In this document: positions 1-9,053 of the stretch, piece after piece
How positions within the stretch are numbered: the stretch's first letter is position 1
Layout of the letters: each line of letters starts with the position of its first letter
Assembly: GCA_900752435.1 (NCBI GenBank)
Contig: CAADVD010000018.1
Span: 1-64,000 of the forward strand
DNA: 64,000 nucleotides
Source of the DNA: Oscillospiraceae bacterium
GTDB taxonomy: Bacteria; Bacillota; Clostridia; Oscillospirales; Ruminococcaceae
Direction of reading: 5' to 3'
Translations under genes and position numbers: made by a program
The notes under the pieces: model-generated
The model's input: the letters and a program-made list of their open reading frames with translations, nothing else
Told to the model about the DNA's origin: nothing
The model's database searches: none

Positions 1-162
1 CTAATTACACAACCAAATTTAACGATCACAGCAAAAAATCTTAGATTCTTCGCAAAATTAATGTGACTATTGTTATTTAATTTTAATTTTTTATTTATAA
101 ATTTAGCTATTTTGCTGAATTTTACTTTTGGAATTTGACACTTTTATTTTACATTCTGTACA
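1..162. other. AT-rich intergenic edge of window
   Basis: No convincing reading frame, promoter or structured RNA is visible here. The stretch is very AT-rich and lies downstream of the cation transporter gene on the minus strand. A gene may begin or end just outside the window. Confidence 0.5.
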
Positions 163-192
163 TAAAAAAGCCGTCTTCCTACGAAGACGGCC
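163..192 (-). terminator. Rho-independent terminator of the CDF transporter gene
   Basis: On the minus strand GCCGTCTTC and GAAGACGGC form a 9-bp stem with a 4-base loop, followed directly by TTTTTT. It starts just after the stop codon of the cation transporter. Confidence 0.9.
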
Positions 193-199
193 GATTGCT

Positions 200-1372
200 T
201 TATAAGCAGTGATACGCTTTGTCAACATTCATAATCAGTTGATAACTGGTATCGAGTTGTTTGACTTTCTGTTCCATCACATCGCAAAGCTCTTGGTCGT
301 TTAACCGAAATTGATGCGGTACGACAATGTCAAAAATTAAATTGGTGTGCGTTGGGCCCTTTACTATGCGAAAATCATGAATTTTTAAGCTGCCATCAAT
401 GGTCTGCACCAAATCCAAAATCTTTTCCTTTATTTCGTTGGTAACAATATCGTCGGTGACAATCGGATCCATATGAATTACAGCTTCGCAGTCAAACTCC
501 TTTTTCAGTTCACGTTCGATGCAGTCAATGGTATCATGGATTTGCAGAATATCGGCATGACAGGGTACTTCAGCATGGAGAGATACAATACTGCGTCCCG
601 GACCATAATTGTGGACAATCAAATCGTGGACCCCAACAATATCTTTATAGGAGAGCACTTTTTGTTCAATGCTGTCTACAAAGGCTTGTTCTGGAGGTTG
701 ACCAAGCAAAGGGTTTAACGTATCACGAATGGTGGTAAGCCCTGTGTAGCAGATAAAAAGTGCCACTAAAACACCGCTGTATCCATCCACATTGTAACCC
801 GTCCATTTTGTGATAAACATGCCTAAAACAACTGTACTTGTTGCCACCACATCACTAATGCTGTCCATGGCCGTTGCACGCATAGCAGAAGAATCGATGA
901 TACGGCTTAGCCTGCGATTGAACAGCCCCATCCACAGCTTGACACAAATGGACACTGAGAGAATGGCAAAGGAAAGCCAGCTAAAGTCCATGATATCTGG
1001 ATGCATAATTTTTTCCACGGAGCTTTTTCCCAGTTCGATTCCCATTAGGAGAATAATAATGGAGACAAGCAGACCTGCAATGTATTCGATGCGTCCATGC
1101 CCAAAAGGATGCTGATCGTCCGCCGGTTTACCGGCCATGCGAAAGCCAACCAACGTTACAATGGAAGAACCGGCATCCGAAAGATTATTGAACGCATCGG
1201 CTGTAACTGCAATAGAGGAAGTTAGCAAGCCAGCCAAAAATTTGGCGATAAACAATACGAGGTTGCAAACAATTCCGACTGCACCGCCCAATTGACCATA
1301 ACGTTGGCGTACTCTCTGACTTTTTACATTTTCATAATCTTTAATAAAAAGCCGAATTAGAAATGTTGTCAT
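200..1372 (-). CDS. Cation diffusion facilitator (CDF) family transporter
   Basis: A proton-coupled divalent metal exporter of the inner membrane (Zn2+, Fe2+ or Mn2+; the substrate cannot be read here). After a basic N-terminus come six hydrophobic segments. The TM2 metal-site motif D59-A-F-N-N-L-S-D66 and the loop H88-P-F-G-H92 are typical of the family, as is the second acidic site MDSISD in TM5. A cytoplasmic C-terminal domain of about 180 residues, longer than in FieF, may hold a second ferredoxin-like repeat. The chosen ATG lies behind GGGGAGGAATTGG; reading further upstream would run into the promoter. The product is 390 aa. It is monocistronic, with its own promoter and terminator. Confidence 0.9.
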   Translation of the reverse strand: MTTFLIRLFIKDYENVKSQRVRQRYGQLGGAVGIVCNLVLFIAKFLAGLLTSSIAVTADAFNNLSDAGSSIVTLVGFRMAGKPADDQHPFGHGRIEYIAGLLVSIIILLMGIELGKSSVEKIMHPDIMDFSWLSFAILSVSICVKLWMGLFNRRLSRIIDSSAMRATAMDSISDVVATSTVVLGMFITKWTGYNVDGYSGVLVALFICYTGLTTIRDTLNPLLGQPPEQAFVDSIEQKVLSYKDIVGVHDLIVHNYGPGRSIVSLHAEVPCHADILQIHDTIDCIERELKKEFDCEAVIHMDPIVTDDIVTNEIKEKILDLVQTIDGSLKIHDFRIVKGPTHTNLIFDIVVPHQFRLNDQELCDVMEQKVKQLDTSYQLIMNVDKAYHCL

Positions 1373-1449
1373 CCAATTCCTCCCCATTCGCTTTGAATGC
1401 ATTCTATGTGACATAAAACAAAAAGTTGCGATTTTCAAATATTCGTTAT

Positions 1450-1479
1450 ATTCTAGCATTTAACTTATTAGTAAGTCAA
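1450..1479 (-). promoter_or_regulatory. Promoter and possible operator of the CDF gene
   Basis: On the minus strand TTGACT (1479-1474) and TAGAAT (1455-1450) are 18 bases apart. The inverted repeat ACTTA-TTAG-TAAGT (1463-1476) covers the spacer next to the -35 box, a position where a metal-responsive repressor could bind. The promoter is seen in sequence; the operator role is inference. Confidence 0.6.
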
Positions 1480-1622
1480 TGGCAACCTTTTTTATAACGT
1501 TTGCATTAAAATAAAATTTTGGCAGTCTTTATCATAGCGAATGCGTTTTTGTGACTTTTGTAGAGAGGAAAGACTTTGTTTTGATGAAATATACAAAATT
1601 TATTTTATAAAGTTTAAATTCT

Positions 1623-1651
1623 TTGACACATATGCTTTAAAGTGCTAAAAT
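1623..1651 (+). promoter_or_regulatory. Promoter of the sodium:solute symporter gene
   Basis: TTGACA (1623-1628), a 17-base spacer and TAAAAT (1646-1651), about 90 bases ahead of the chosen start codon. Together with the CDF promoter it occupies the 370-base divergent gap, which holds no other recognisable feature. Confidence 0.7.
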
Positions 1652-1742
1652 AATGCTAATTTGTGAATGCATTTTGAACGCTTTACAAAAATTCAGCGGA
1701 TTGGATCAATCCAATGGAACAGAAGGAAGGAAACTCACGGCT

Positions 1743-3260
1743 ATGTTTGTTAAAATTCTCATCCTCATCATTTTCTTTGCCGTAACGGTTGCCATTGGCG
1801 TATATTGCCGAAGACATGCATCCAATGTCGGCGATTTCGTTTTGGGCGGACGCGGAGTCGGCCCATGGGTAACGGCGTTTGCATACGGAACCTCATACTT
1901 CTCTGCGGTGGTATTCATCGGGTATGCTGGTCAGTTTGGCTGGAATTTCGGTGTGGCCGCTACGTGGATTGGCATCGGCAATGCTTTCATCGGCAGCTTG
2001 CTCGCTTGGGTGGTGCTGGGGCGGCGCACCCGCATTATGACCAAGCACTTTGAATCGGCGACCATGCCGGACTTCTTTGCCAAACGCTACAATAGCCCTG
2101 CGCTGAAAATCGCGGCTTCTGTGGTTATTTTTGTGTTTCTGGTTCCCTATTCGGCGTCTGTGTACAAAGGACTGTCCGGTTTGTTTTCCATGGCGTTCGG
2201 CATTGATTTTACCTACTGCATCATCGGAATGGCAGTGTTGACCGGTCTGTATGTGATTTTGGGCGGTTATATGGCGGCCGCGCTCAACGATTTGCTGCAA
2301 GGCATCATTATGCTCATTGGAATTTGCGCTGTGATTGGCGCCATTTTGAACACGCAGGGCGGCTTGATGGGTGCACTGCAAAATTTATCGGCAATTCCGT
2401 GTGAGAGCAATCCAGAATTACAGGGGGCATATACATCGTTTTTGGGACCTGATCCGGTCGGTCTGTTGGGTGTGGTGATTTTAACCAGCCTCGGCACATG
2501 GGGACTGCCACAGATGGTACATAAATTTTATACCATTAAAAGTGAAAAAGCCATTCAAGCCGGAACGATTATTTCCACGGTATTTGCGCTGATTATTGCA
2601 GGCGGTTCGTATTTTATGGGCAGCTTTGGCAAGCTGTTTTATACGCCAGGTGAAAATGGGGTGCAATTTGATGAAATTGTGCCGTCCATGCTCGCCAATT
2701 CCCTGCCCGATGTGTTGATTGGCATTGTAATTATTCTAGTGCTCTCCGCATCCATGTCCACGCTGTCGTCACTGGTGATTGCGTCCAGCTCGACGTTTAC
2801 ATTGGACTTTTTGAAAGGCATTTGCCTGAAAAATCTGAAGCCAAAATCGGAACTGATGATCATCAAATGCCTGTGTGCATTTTTCATTCTGCTTTCGGTG
2901 GTGATTGCGCTGAATCCGAACAACCTGATCACCACGCTGATGTCCCTGTCTTGGGGAGCGTTGGCCGGTTCTTTCTTAGGGGCGTTTTTGTACGGGCTGT
3001 TTTGGAAGAAGGCTACGAAGGCTTCTGTTTGGGCAAGCTTTGTTACAGGAATCGGCATCAATGTAGCCAACTTATTCCTGCATTTTACGGCTCCAACAAT
3101 GGCAGGAGCGATTTCTATTGTAGCATCGCTGATTGTCGTACCGCTGGTGAGCTTGATTACACCAAAGCTGGATCAAAAGTTTGTGGAAGAAGCATTCTCG
3201 TGTTACGATGAAAAAGTTCCGGTGGCGCAAAAAGTAGCGCTGACGGAAGAAAACAATTAA
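1743..3260 (+). CDS. Sodium:solute symporter (SSS family)
   Basis: A sodium-coupled importer of the PutP/PanF superfamily with about 13 hydrophobic segments over 505 residues. The family signature region reads GGYMAAALNDLLQG, where many members have a TD or WTD in place of the N. The substrate could be proline, pantothenate or another organic acid and cannot be decided from sequence. The ATG at 1743 follows GAAGGAAGGAAACTCACGGCT and starts directly with a hydrophobic segment. An in-frame upstream ATG at 1653 lies at the predicted transcription start and is unlikely. It is a single-gene unit closed by a hairpin terminator. Confidence 0.85.
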   Translation: MFVKILILIIFFAVTVAIGVYCRRHASNVGDFVLGGRGVGPWVTAFAYGTSYFSAVVFIGYAGQFGWNFGVAATWIGIGNAFIGSLLAWVVLGRRTRIMTKHFESATMPDFFAKRYNSPALKIAASVVIFVFLVPYSASVYKGLSGLFSMAFGIDFTYCIIGMAVLTGLYVILGGYMAAALNDLLQGIIMLIGICAVIGAILNTQGGLMGALQNLSAIPCESNPELQGAYTSFLGPDPVGLLGVVILTSLGTWGLPQMVHKFYTIKSEKAIQAGTIISTVFALIIAGGSYFMGSFGKLFYTPGENGVQFDEIVPSMLANSLPDVLIGIVIILVLSASMSTLSSLVIASSSTFTLDFLKGICLKNLKPKSELMIIKCLCAFFILLSVVIALNPNNLITTLMSLSWGALAGSFLGAFLYGLFWKKATKASVWASFVTGIGINVANLFLHFTAPTMAGAISIVASLIVVPLVSLITPKLDQKFVEEAFSCYDEKVPVAQKVALTEENN

Positions 3261-3273
3261 AACAACAACGCGC

Positions 3274-3313
3274 AAAAGCGTGCAGCTGCTGATAAAGAGC
3301 TGCACGCTTTTTT
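3274..3313. terminator. Bidirectional terminator between symporter and sulfate operon
   Basis: AAAAGCGTGCAGCT pairs with AGCTGCACGCTTTT (14 bp). T-runs flank it on both strands, so it can end the symporter transcript (plus) and the sulfate operon (minus). Confidence 0.9.
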
Positions 3314-3335
3314 CTATGAGATTTGATTGAATTGC

Positions 3336-5027
3336 TTAAATGATCCAGAAATTGCTGTGGAACACCACGCGTCGATAGGTATCAAAACGCAGCCACTGGT
3401 TGAGGAATGCTTCCTCATTCTGTTCCGTTGCGGCGGTATAGCCAGTTAGAAATTCCTCCAGTTCTTCTTGGGAAGCAACCTTGATGGCAAAGCCGCGTCC
3501 GTTGCTGATCGGATAACCGGTATAGCGGTATTCGTTCAGCGGAAGAATCTCCTCAATGGTCTGCTTTCTAATTTGAACGGCCACTTGGTCACGCAAAACT
3601 AAAATATCGAAATCATTTGGGTAGTGATAACTTTCCCCGTGTACCGGAATGGTGTCGCCTACTGTATAGGTATTTTCCACTGTGCGATATTTGGCAATGG
3701 ACTGACTTTCCATGTTGTAGTAGAATTCTTCAAATACATCGCCTCGTGCGCGCAAATCCTGGTAGATAAAGGACACTTTTTCCTCTTCGTCAGACAGCGA
3801 TTCCACTACGCCGCAGGCGGCAGTCATGTTATTCACACGGTCAATCAGAATGAATTCACCCAAGGTTTTATGTGAATCGAATCGATCCACAACAATTTTT
3901 TCAGAAAGTACAATACGGCAAAGAGCAATTTCATTTTTCGTTAGGCATTCTGCCGGAAGCTGTTCTCCGGTGTTGACATCGATTTTATAGTTGATTTCAG
4001 TCACAACACCGGGCAGCAATTTGGTTCCCAATTTCACAAAATAGTCTTTGCCAGCGGTCAGCTGTGTGTCGTCCATCCAGAGAATTTTGGCCTGAATGGT
4101 TTTGCTGGTGGTAAGTCCGGCCTGCTTCGTCAGCACACAGCCGCGGGAAACATCCACTTCTTTATCCAATTGAATGGTGACCGGCTGACCCTTAAACGCT
4201 TCCTGCACTTCTTTATCGCCCACATAGATGCTCTTGACCAGCACCTCTTCCTGACTTGGCAAGGTGGTAATGGCATCCCCAACCGCAATGCTTCCGGTTT
4301 CAATTTGTCCCTGAAAGCCGCGGAAAGTATGGTTGGGACGGCATACACGCTGTACCGGCAGATAAAAACCTTTTTCCTCTGATGAAGCAGATACGTCGAC
4401 GTTTTCCAAATAAGTAAGCAAGGATTCTCCCGTATACCAAGGGATATTTTCGGATTTTGTAGTGACGTTATCGCCTTCGGTGGCCGATACCGGAATAATT
4501 TTGATGTTTTCCAGCGACAGCTCATCGGCCAACTGTCGGATTTCCGCCTCAATGGCGCGAAAACGCGCTTCATCGTATCCAATTAAGTCCATTTTGTTGA
4601 CGGCGAACACAAAATACCGGATGCCCATCAAGGCACAAATGCGCGCATGTCGGCGGGTTTGTACCAGCACGCCTTGTTTCGCATCGACCAAAATGATGGA
4701 TAAGTCGGCAAAGGATGCACCAACCGCCATGTTGCGGGTGTATTCCTCATGTCCCGGGGTGTCCGCAACGATAAAGCTGCGGTGATCGGTGGTGAAGTAA
4801 CGGTAAGCCACATCAATGGTGATTCCCTGCTCGCGTTCAGCCATCAAGCCATCCAGAAGCAGCGAATAGTCAATAGCGCCGCCGCGGCTTCCTACCTTGC
4901 TGTCCAGCTCCAACGCTTTTTCTTGATCAGCGTACAGCAGTTTGGCGTCGTATAGAATATGCCCAATCAGCGTGGATTTGCCGTCGTCCACACTGCCGCA
5001 TGTAATAAATTTCAATAAGCCTTTCAT
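3336..5027 (-). CDS. cysN: Sulfate adenylyltransferase subunit 1 (CysN) with an unusual C-terminal extension
   Basis: The GTPase subunit of ATP sulfurylase, which couples GTP hydrolysis to formation of adenosine 5'-phosphosulfate (APS) by CysD. Residues 1-410 are standard: P-loop GSVDDGKS (11-18), switch II DTPGHEEYTRNM, NKMD, then two beta-barrel domains ending near GEFILIDRVNN. From about residue 412 to 563 there are some 150 residues that do not belong to the minimal CysN of about 475 aa. They are not the APS kinase of CysNC fusions, because there is no second P-loop. I do not recognise this tail. It is the last gene of the operon and starts 2 bases after cysD ends. Confidence 0.9.
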   Translation of the reverse strand: MKGLLKFITCGSVDDGKSTLIGHILYDAKLLYADQEKALELDSKVGSRGGAIDYSLLLDGLMAEREQGITIDVAYRYFTTDHRSFIVADTPGHEEYTRNMAVGASFADLSIILVDAKQGVLVQTRRHARICALMGIRYFVFAVNKMDLIGYDEARFRAIEAEIRQLADELSLENIKIIPVSATEGDNVTTKSENIPWYTGESLLTYLENVDVSASSEEKGFYLPVQRVCRPNHTFRGFQGQIETGSIAVGDAITTLPSQEEVLVKSIYVGDKEVQEAFKGQPVTIQLDKEVDVSRGCVLTKQAGLTTSKTIQAKILWMDDTQLTAGKDYFVKLGTKLLPGVVTEINYKIDVNTGEQLPAECLTKNEIALCRIVLSEKIVVDRFDSHKTLGEFILIDRVNNMTAACGVVESLSDEEEKVSFIYQDLRARGDVFEEFYYNMESQSIAKYRTVENTYTVGDTIPVHGESYHYPNDFDILVLRDQVAVQIRKQTIEEILPLNEYRYTGYPISNGRGFAIKVASQEELEEFLTGYTAATEQNEEAFLNQWLRFDTYRRVVFHSNFWII

Positions 5028-5029
5028 CG

Positions 5030-5929
5030 TTAGAAATACCCCTCTCGCTTTCTTCTTTCCATGCTGCCGGCCGCTTCGTTGTCAATCACTCTGGAGGTTC
5101 GTTCGGAAGACACCGCACTGAGGGTTTCTTCGATGATTTCATCCAGTGTGGACGCTTCCGATTCGCAGGCTCCGGTCAGCGGATAGCATCCCAATGTGCG
5201 GAAACGCACCTTTTTGTATTCGATGGTTTCGTTTGGACGCAGCTTCAAGCGGTCATCATCCACCATGATCAGATTTCCGTCGCGCTCAATGACCGGACGT
5301 TCGGCGGCAAAATACAACGGGACAATTTCAATCTTCTCACGCTGAATGTATTGCCAGATGTCCTTTTCCGTCCAGTTGGAAATGGGAAATACGCGGATGC
5401 TTTCGCCCTTGTTGATTTTGGTGTTGTAGAGCTTCCACATTTCCGGACGTTGGTTTTTGGGATCCCATGCCTGCGCTTCATTGCGGAAGGAGAAAATGCG
5501 CTCCTTGGCACGGGATTTTTCTTCATCGCGGCGGCCTCCGCCAAACGCCGCCGTAAAACCATATTTGGCAAGCCCTTGCTTCAACGCCTGCGTTTTCATA
5601 ATATCGGTATAGGCTGAACCATGGTCAAACGGATTGATTCCCTGTGCTACGCCGTCCTGATTTGTGTAAACCAGCATTTCAATTCCGTATTTTTTTGCAA
5701 TTCGATCACGGAAATCAATCATTTCTTTGAATTTCCACGTCGTATCAATGTGCATAAAAGGAAACGGCGGTTTTTCGGGATAAAAGGCCTTCAGCGCAAG
5801 ATGCAGCATGACTGAGCTGTCCTTGCCGATGGAATACAGCATAACCGGTTTTTCACATTCCGCCGCCACTTCCCGAATAATATAAATTGCTTCCGCTTCC
5901 AGTTCATCCAGATGGGATAATGCACTCAT
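5030..5929 (-). CDS. cysD: Sulfate adenylyltransferase subunit 2 (CysD)
   Basis: The catalytic subunit of ATP sulfurylase, which adenylylates sulfate with ATP to give APS. It belongs to the PP-loop ATP pyrophosphatase family: SIGKDSSVMLH (33-43) is the PP-loop, followed by FGGGRRDEEKSRAKER and the C-terminal KVRFRTLGCYPLTG block typical of CysD. At 299 aa it matches the usual length. The ATG at 5929 is chosen because AGGAGGAAATGAG precedes it; longer frames would run back into the ferredoxin gene. It sits between aprB and cysN, as expected for a heterodimer partner. Confidence 0.95.
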   Translation of the reverse strand: MSALSHLDELEAEAIYIIREVAAECEKPVMLYSIGKDSSVMLHLALKAFYPEKPPFPFMHIDTTWKFKEMIDFRDRIAKKYGIEMLVYTNQDGVAQGINPFDHGSAYTDIMKTQALKQGLAKYGFTAAFGGGRRDEEKSRAKERIFSFRNEAQAWDPKNQRPEMWKLYNTKINKGESIRVFPISNWTEKDIWQYIQREKIEIVPLYFAAERPVIERDGNLIMVDDDRLKLRPNETIEYKKVRFRTLGCYPLTGACESEASTLDEIIEETLSAVSSERTSRVIDNEAAGSMERRKREGYF

Positions 5930-5957
5930 CTCATTTCCTCCTACTTGCTTTTCTGAT

Positions 5958-6272
5958 TTAATAACGATTGGAATCTTTTCGATTGACATCAATGGTATGG
6001 AGCGTACAGTCGTTCTCTCGAATATGCCAATGCACCACATCGCCGTCTTCCGTGGTGTACAGCACACTTCCTCGGCCACCCATGTCTGCGCCTAAATAAA
6101 ATAAAATCGCGCCCTGTCTGCACTCCTTCACACAGGAGGTACAGCCCCAGCAATCTTTGGGGTATTTGATAAACGCCTTGCCAGCATCGCTGCGCTGAAT
6201 CAAGCTGCCCGGGCAGACGGACAAACATCGATTACAGCCAATGCACTTGTCTTCACGAATGACGATGCTCAT
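5958..6272 (-). CDS. AprB-like 4Fe-4S subunit of an assimilatory APS reductase
   Basis: A small iron-sulfur protein (104 aa) with two cluster motifs, CIGCNRCLSVCP and CWGCTSCVKEC. By position and partner it should pass electrons to the flavin of the adjacent AprA-like subunit for reduction of APS to sulfite and AMP. It lacks the C-terminal tail of dissimilatory AprB proteins, which are nearer 150 aa. The ATG at 6272 follows GAGGTGAAACTT and overlaps the last 20 bases of the AprA-like gene, suggesting coupled translation. A plain ferredoxin role is possible, but the operon context favours APS reduction. Confidence 0.8.
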   Translation of the reverse strand: MSIVIREDKCIGCNRCLSVCPGSLIQRSDAGKAFIKYPKDCWGCTSCVKECRQGAILFYLGADMGGRGSVLYTTEDGDVVHWHIRENDCTLHTIDVNRKDSNRY

Positions 6273-7959
6273 AAGTTTCACCTCGCCCTACCAAATCACG
6301 ATAGATCATTTCCAGTTTGCCGTTCACCAGCTTGGAGTTGACGTATTTGAGCCATGTATCACTCTTCTGCGGATAATCCAGATTTTCCGCAAAGCTGTGC
6401 CAACGCGTTTCTTTACGTGCCCGCAGATGAGCGATCACGGATTTACAGACGGTCAAGCGCTCACGCAGTTCATAAACAAACAGCAATTCGTGCATGTCAT
6501 CTGCATGGAGTTCTTCGCTCAGCTTGCAAAGCTGGTCAATCTTTTCGTCCGCCAAAGCAAGCTGCTTTTCGTTGAACTGATAATGGCTTCCGATTCCGCC
6601 GGCATAAGTGTCCATAACCTTTTGCATGGCTTCTTCCAGTTGTTCCGTGGTAAAGAGAGCCGAACTGGATGGGAACAGAATCTGTTCCACAGCTTCTTTT
6701 TGTTTTTGAATTCGTTCTTCCTCATCTGACAGGTTCAAGGCTTCCGGCGAAAGCTTCTGCAAGTCTGAAAGTGCCGCTTTTGCCGCGATTTCGCCCTCCA
6801 CCAGTGCGCCGGTAACGTATTTCTGCGGACATCCGCCGGCAACGTCACCTGCCGCGTACAATCCGTCGATGGTGGTGCGCCGCTGGGTATCCACCCAGTA
6901 GCCACTGGCAGTGTGACCGCCAACGATGTAGGGTTCCGTACCCTCAATCTCCACATCCTGCTCACTGGGGTTTTTGCCGGATTCCAACCATTTGAGCGTT
7001 TGGCTTGGCGCCATGTTGAGATAGGCTTTCTTCAATTCTTCATCCTGTTGAGCGGAAATACCTTGCGTATGTAAATAGCAGGGACCGCGTCCCTCCTGAT
7101 TTTCTTTGACTGTGCCATACACACGTTCCGAGGTAGTCAGGCCGTATTTGGTTTCATAAATTTCGCCCTGTGCATTGACTTGCTTGGCGCCCACCCCCTG
7201 CGCAATCGTACCAGTCGGTGCAATGGTATCCTTACACCGCAGCGCGATAAAACGCATTTCAAACGTTGTCATTTCTGCTCCAGCACGGATGCCCATGGCG
7301 TAACCCGCACCGGTATTGAACGGCGGATACCACATCTTGTGACGGGAAAAGCCCGGATTATTTGGGCGGTACAGACCAGCCGCACCGCCGGTCGCGCAGA
7401 TGACCGCTTTGGCACGAATTTCATAAAGAACCGGTGTTTCCACACCAAGAGCAAAAGCACCGTAAATGCGGTTGTTCTGCACAATGTAGTCGGTTACATT
7501 GACTTGATTGAGAACCGTCACGTTATCCAGTGCGTGTACGGCGTTGGCCAAAATCGGCTTGATGTTTTCCCCGTTGGTTTTGATGTTGCGGTTTCCGCGC
7601 GCCACATAATCGCCGTTCTCGTCTTTGAGAATCACCAGTCCCAAATCCTCCAGCTTTTTCGTCACGCGGTTGAGTCCCTGCGACATGGTGAGAAGCAAAT
7701 CCTCACGAACGATATTGTCCGCATCCTTTTTGGCGTAGTCCACATAGTCCTCCGGTGTACGACCCTTGACGATGTAGGCGTTGATGGCGTTGACACCGGC
7801 GGCCAAACAGCCGCTTCGCTTGATGTTGGCCTTTTCCGCAATGAGAACGGATGCATCGGAATGTGCACGAATAGTCAGCGCGGCATAGCAACCAGCTGTA
7901 CCGCCGCCGATGATGAGCACATCGGTTTCCAGCCGTTTGACGGTTACGGTTTTGCTCAT
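6253..7959 (-). CDS. AprA-like adenylylsulfate reductase flavoprotein subunit
   Basis: A FAD-dependent enzyme of the fumarate reductase/succinate dehydrogenase/AprA flavoprotein group, 568 aa. The Rossmann motif is VLIIGGGTAGCYAAL (about 14-28), followed by KANIKRSGCLAAGVNAIN. The C-terminal FAD contact reads DGLYAAGDVAGGCPQKYVTG, and RGPCYLHTQG is also AprA-like. It should reduce APS to sulfite with electrons from the small Fe-S subunit. No phosphoadenylylsulfate reductase (CysH) or APS kinase gene is in the operon, so this enzyme is the only visible candidate for the step after CysDN. Start ATG follows AGGAGGAAACTTCC. Confidence 0.88.
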   Translation of the reverse strand: MSKTVTVKRLETDVLIIGGGTAGCYAALTIRAHSDASVLIAEKANIKRSGCLAAGVNAINAYIVKGRTPEDYVDYAKKDADNIVREDLLLTMSQGLNRVTKKLEDLGLVILKDENGDYVARGNRNIKTNGENIKPILANAVHALDNVTVLNQVNVTDYIVQNNRIYGAFALGVETPVLYEIRAKAVICATGGAAGLYRPNNPGFSRHKMWYPPFNTGAGYAMGIRAGAEMTTFEMRFIALRCKDTIAPTGTIAQGVGAKQVNAQGEIYETKYGLTTSERVYGTVKENQEGRGPCYLHTQGISAQQDEELKKAYLNMAPSQTLKWLESGKNPSEQDVEIEGTEPYIVGGHTASGYWVDTQRRTTIDGLYAAGDVAGGCPQKYVTGALVEGEIAAKAALSDLQKLSPEALNLSDEEERIQKQKEAVEQILFPSSSALFTTEQLEEAMQKVMDTYAGGIGSHYQFNEKQLALADEKIDQLCKLSEELHADDMHELLFVYELRERLTVCKSVIAHLRARKETRWHSFAENLDYPQKSDTWLKYVNSKLVNGKLEMIYRDLVGRGETYEHRHS

Positions 7960-7991
7960 GGAAGTTTCCTCCTATCTCTGTATCGGTTGGG

Positions 7992-9053
7992 CTAGATGAA
8001 GATTGGGTTTTTGTCTTCCATCGCCGCGTTGGTCAGCAAGCGTGTCTGCTCGCCCTGAAAGGCATACAAACGATAAATGAGCACTCGTACAGTTTCGCCT
8101 TGTGCAATCAGCGCTTCTTCGAGCGAACGTGTGCCTGTTAAAACCTCGCCCTTGACGTTGATTTTCAGTTCCAGATAACTGCCGCGGAATGCCACGCGTT
8201 CTACCACGCCTTCTTCTGAGGCGCTCATATATTGCTTCAATTCACCCTGCTTGGCAATACGCAGAAATTCCGGACGGATAATGGCTCGTTCGTTCTCGGC
8301 AATGGCTTCAAATCCATGAAACCGGCCAGCATGCTCCAAAACGGTGGACTGCCCAATAAACTGAGCGACAAAAAGTGAAGCCGGATTTTCGTAAATGTCC
8401 AGCGGCGAGCCTTTCTGTTCGATGCGTCCATGATTGGTTAAAATGATTTCATCCGCAACCTCAATGGCTTCGTCTTGGTCATGCGTAACAAAAATACTGG
8501 TTACACCCACCTTACTGATCATATCCTTGAGCCAACTGCGCAGTTCCTGCCGCACTTTGGCATCAATGGCCGCAAATGGTTCATCCAACAGAAGCAACTG
8601 CGGATTTGGGGCTAAAGCACGGGCAAATGCCACACGCTGACGCTGGCCGCCGGACAATTGGTGCGGATAGCGCTTTTCCATACCCTCTAAGCCAATCAAA
8701 GAAATCAATTCGGATACCCGCTCTTTGATTTCTTTTTTACTCTTTTTCTGAATTTCCAGACCGAATGCGATGTTTTCAAACACGGTCATATAGCGAAACA
8801 GCGCATAGCTTTGAAACACAAAGCCAATTCCCCGTTTGCTGCCCGGAATGTCATTGACGCGAACACCGTCGATGAAAATATCTCCGGAATCCGGCTGTTC
8901 CAGTCCGGCCAACATGCGCAGAATCGTCGTTTTACCGCTTCCGCTAGGTCCTAACAGCGCAACCAGCTTTCCCTTTTCAATCCCAAAACTCACATCATCG
9001 GACGCTTTGAAGTTTCCATAGGTTTTATGAATATTTTTCAGTTCTACATACAT
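7992..9053 (-). CDS. cysA: Sulfate/thiosulfate ABC transporter ATP-binding protein (CysA)
   Basis: The cytoplasmic ATPase that drives sulfate import with CysT and CysW. It has Walker A GPSGSGKT (35-42), Q-loop VFQSYALF, signature LSGGQRQR (133-140), Walker B LLLLDEP (153-159) and H-loop VTHDQDEA, then a TOBE-like C-terminal domain. The 353-aa length fits CysA. Its ATG overlaps the stop of cysW as TGATG, indicating translational coupling. A molybdate or iron ATPase would look similar; the APS genes downstream fix the assignment. Confidence 0.93.
   Translation of the reverse strand: MYVELKNIHKTYGNFKASDDVSFGIEKGKLVALLGPSGSGKTTILRMLAGLEQPDSGDIFIDGVRVNDIPGSKRGIGFVFQSYALFRYMTVFENIAFGLEIQKKSKKEIKERVSELISLIGLEGMEKRYPHQLSGGQRQRVAFARALAPNPQLLLLDEPFAAIDAKVRQELRSWLKDMISKVGVTSIFVTHDQDEAIEVADEIILTNHGRIEQKGSPLDIYENPASLFVAQFIGQSTVLEHAGRFHGFEAIAENERAIIRPEFLRIAKQGELKQYMSASEEGVVERVAFRGSYLELKINVKGEVLTGTRSLEEALIAQGETVRVLIYRLYAFQGEQTRLLTNAAMEDKNPIFI

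Noticed and set aside
3336..3794. APS kinase domain at the end of CysN
   Set aside because: No P-loop or kinase motifs in the last 150 residues.
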